From an uncultured Clostridia bacterium (lineage in GTDB: Bacteria > Bacillota_A > Clostridia > Christensenellales > Aristaeellaceae), in NCBI GenBank assembly GCA_946408865.1, contig CAMJTZ010000113.1, positions 1-6,229 of the forward strand: DNA of 6,229 nt, read 5' to 3'. Shown in pieces: positions 5,674 through 6,229 of the stretch; position 1 is the stretch's first letter; every line of letters starts with the position of its first letter. The translations under genes and the position numbers were made by a program. The notes beneath the pieces were generated by a model. That model was given only the letters and a program-made list of their open reading frames with translations, did not search any database and was not told where the DNA came from.

Positions 5674-6229
5674 TTACTTGGTGTACTTCGGCCGCTCCTG
5701 ATAATGCGTATGCAGCAGCTCGTGCGCCAGATGGCTGTTCGGCTCGCCCAGATAGTCCTTGTACAGGGCCATAACGGAGGCGTTTTCATGGCTCTTGCGC
5801 TCGGGCTTGTTTGCGTCCTCGTTGTACAGGGCTGCGGCGCGCAGCTGTTTGGGATCGCATTCCATCCGCTTCTGCGCGGAAACGATCGGCTGTCCGCCGC
5901 CGGTGACGCAGCCGCCGGGGCAGCCCATCACCTCGATGAAGTGGTAGGTCTTCTCGCCGCTGCGGATGCTGTCCAGCAGCTTCGCCGCGTTCGCGGTTCC
6001 GTGAGCCACTGCGACGTTCACATCCAGGTCGCCCACCTTGACAGTGGCTTCCTTGATGCCTTCGGTGCCACGGACGGCGTTGAAGTTAACATCCTTCAGG
6101 GTTTCGCCGGTCACTTTTTCGTATACGGTACGCAGAGCGGCTTCCATAACGCCGCCGGTCGCGCCGAAGATGACGCCGGCGCCGGTGCTTTCGCCCAGCA
6201 TGGGATCGAAGTCTTCATCCGGCAGGTTC
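5674..6229 (-). CDS. hndD: [FeFe]-hydrogenase catalytic subunit, C-terminal part (HndD/HydA type), 5' end outside window
   Basis: Partial gene: the frame is open to the window edge, and about 184 C-terminal residues are visible. An ATG at 6201 is internal, because the nine codons before it (NLPDEDFDP) already match the family. The enzyme makes or oxidises H2 at the H-cluster, in many Clostridia with NAD(P)H and ferredoxin as electron partners. Visible marks are LGESTGAGVIFGATGGVMEA at the start and the third H-cluster signature EVMGCPGGCVTGGGQP. Its two cysteines, at codons 5922-5920 and 5910-5908, should bind the cubane and bridge to the 2Fe subcluster. The last ~60 residues resemble the hydrogenase small-subunit domain and end in SHLAHELLHTHY, as in HndD and HydA of multimeric enzymes. 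The first two H-cluster motifs and the N-terminal Fe-S domains lie outside. The usual Ala before the first cysteine is Gly here. Family assignment is firm; HndD versus a stand-alone HydA cannot be decided from this piece. Confidence 0.9.
   Translation of the reverse strand, partial: NLPDEDFDPMLGESTGAGVIFGATGGVMEAALRTVYEKVTGETLKDVNFNAVRGTEGIKEATVKVGDLDVNVAVAHGTANAAKLLDSIRSGEKTYHFIEVMGCPGGCVTGGGQPIVSAQKRMECDPKQLRAAALYNEDANKPERKSHENASVMALYKDYLGEPNSHLAHELLHTHYQERPKYTK

Overview
All genes in this window lie on the minus strand, so transcription runs from high to low coordinates. The genes point to an anaerobic Firmicute of the class Clostridia, probably a gut or rumen lineage. The evidence is a multi-subunit-type [FeFe]-hydrogenase, strong AGGAGG-type ribosome binding sites, a CotH-family secreted kinase next to a Cthe_2159-like beta-helix protein, and a CE2-type carbohydrate esterase. 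Base composition looks moderately GC-rich for a clostridium (estimated by eye, not counted). The genus cannot be fixed from this window.

Layout in order of transcription. (1) 6229-5674: the C-terminal end of an [FeFe]-hydrogenase catalytic subunit (HndD/HydA type), cut by the window edge. It is closed by an intrinsic terminator at 5658-5624. (2) 5598-5570: a plausible sigma-A promoter with an extended -10. (3) 5539-52: five tightly packed genes with gaps of 20, 16, 7 and 3 bases, almost certainly one operon. They encode an FRG-domain protein, a secreted right-handed beta-helix protein of the Cthe_2159 type, a secreted CotH-type atypical kinase carrying lamin-tail and chitobiase-C-terminal-like domains, a cytosolic HAD phosphohydrolase, and a cytosolic CE2-like SGNH esterase. 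(4) 46-18: a near-consensus promoter just after the last stop codon, pointing out of the window to the next gene.

How the genes may work together. The beta-helix/CotH pair is the extracellular part and matches a recurring clostridial pairing of a CotH kinase with a carbohydrate- or calcium-binding surface protein. The beta-helix protein has a short Ser/Lys/Arg-rich patch that could be a CotH substrate; this is inference. The FRG, HAD and esterase proteins have no export signals and should be cytosolic. Their link to the surface pair is not explained by any pathway I can name, and this mixed five-gene unit is the most unusual thing here. I see no CRISPR array, tRNA, rRNA, insertion sequence or phage gene.
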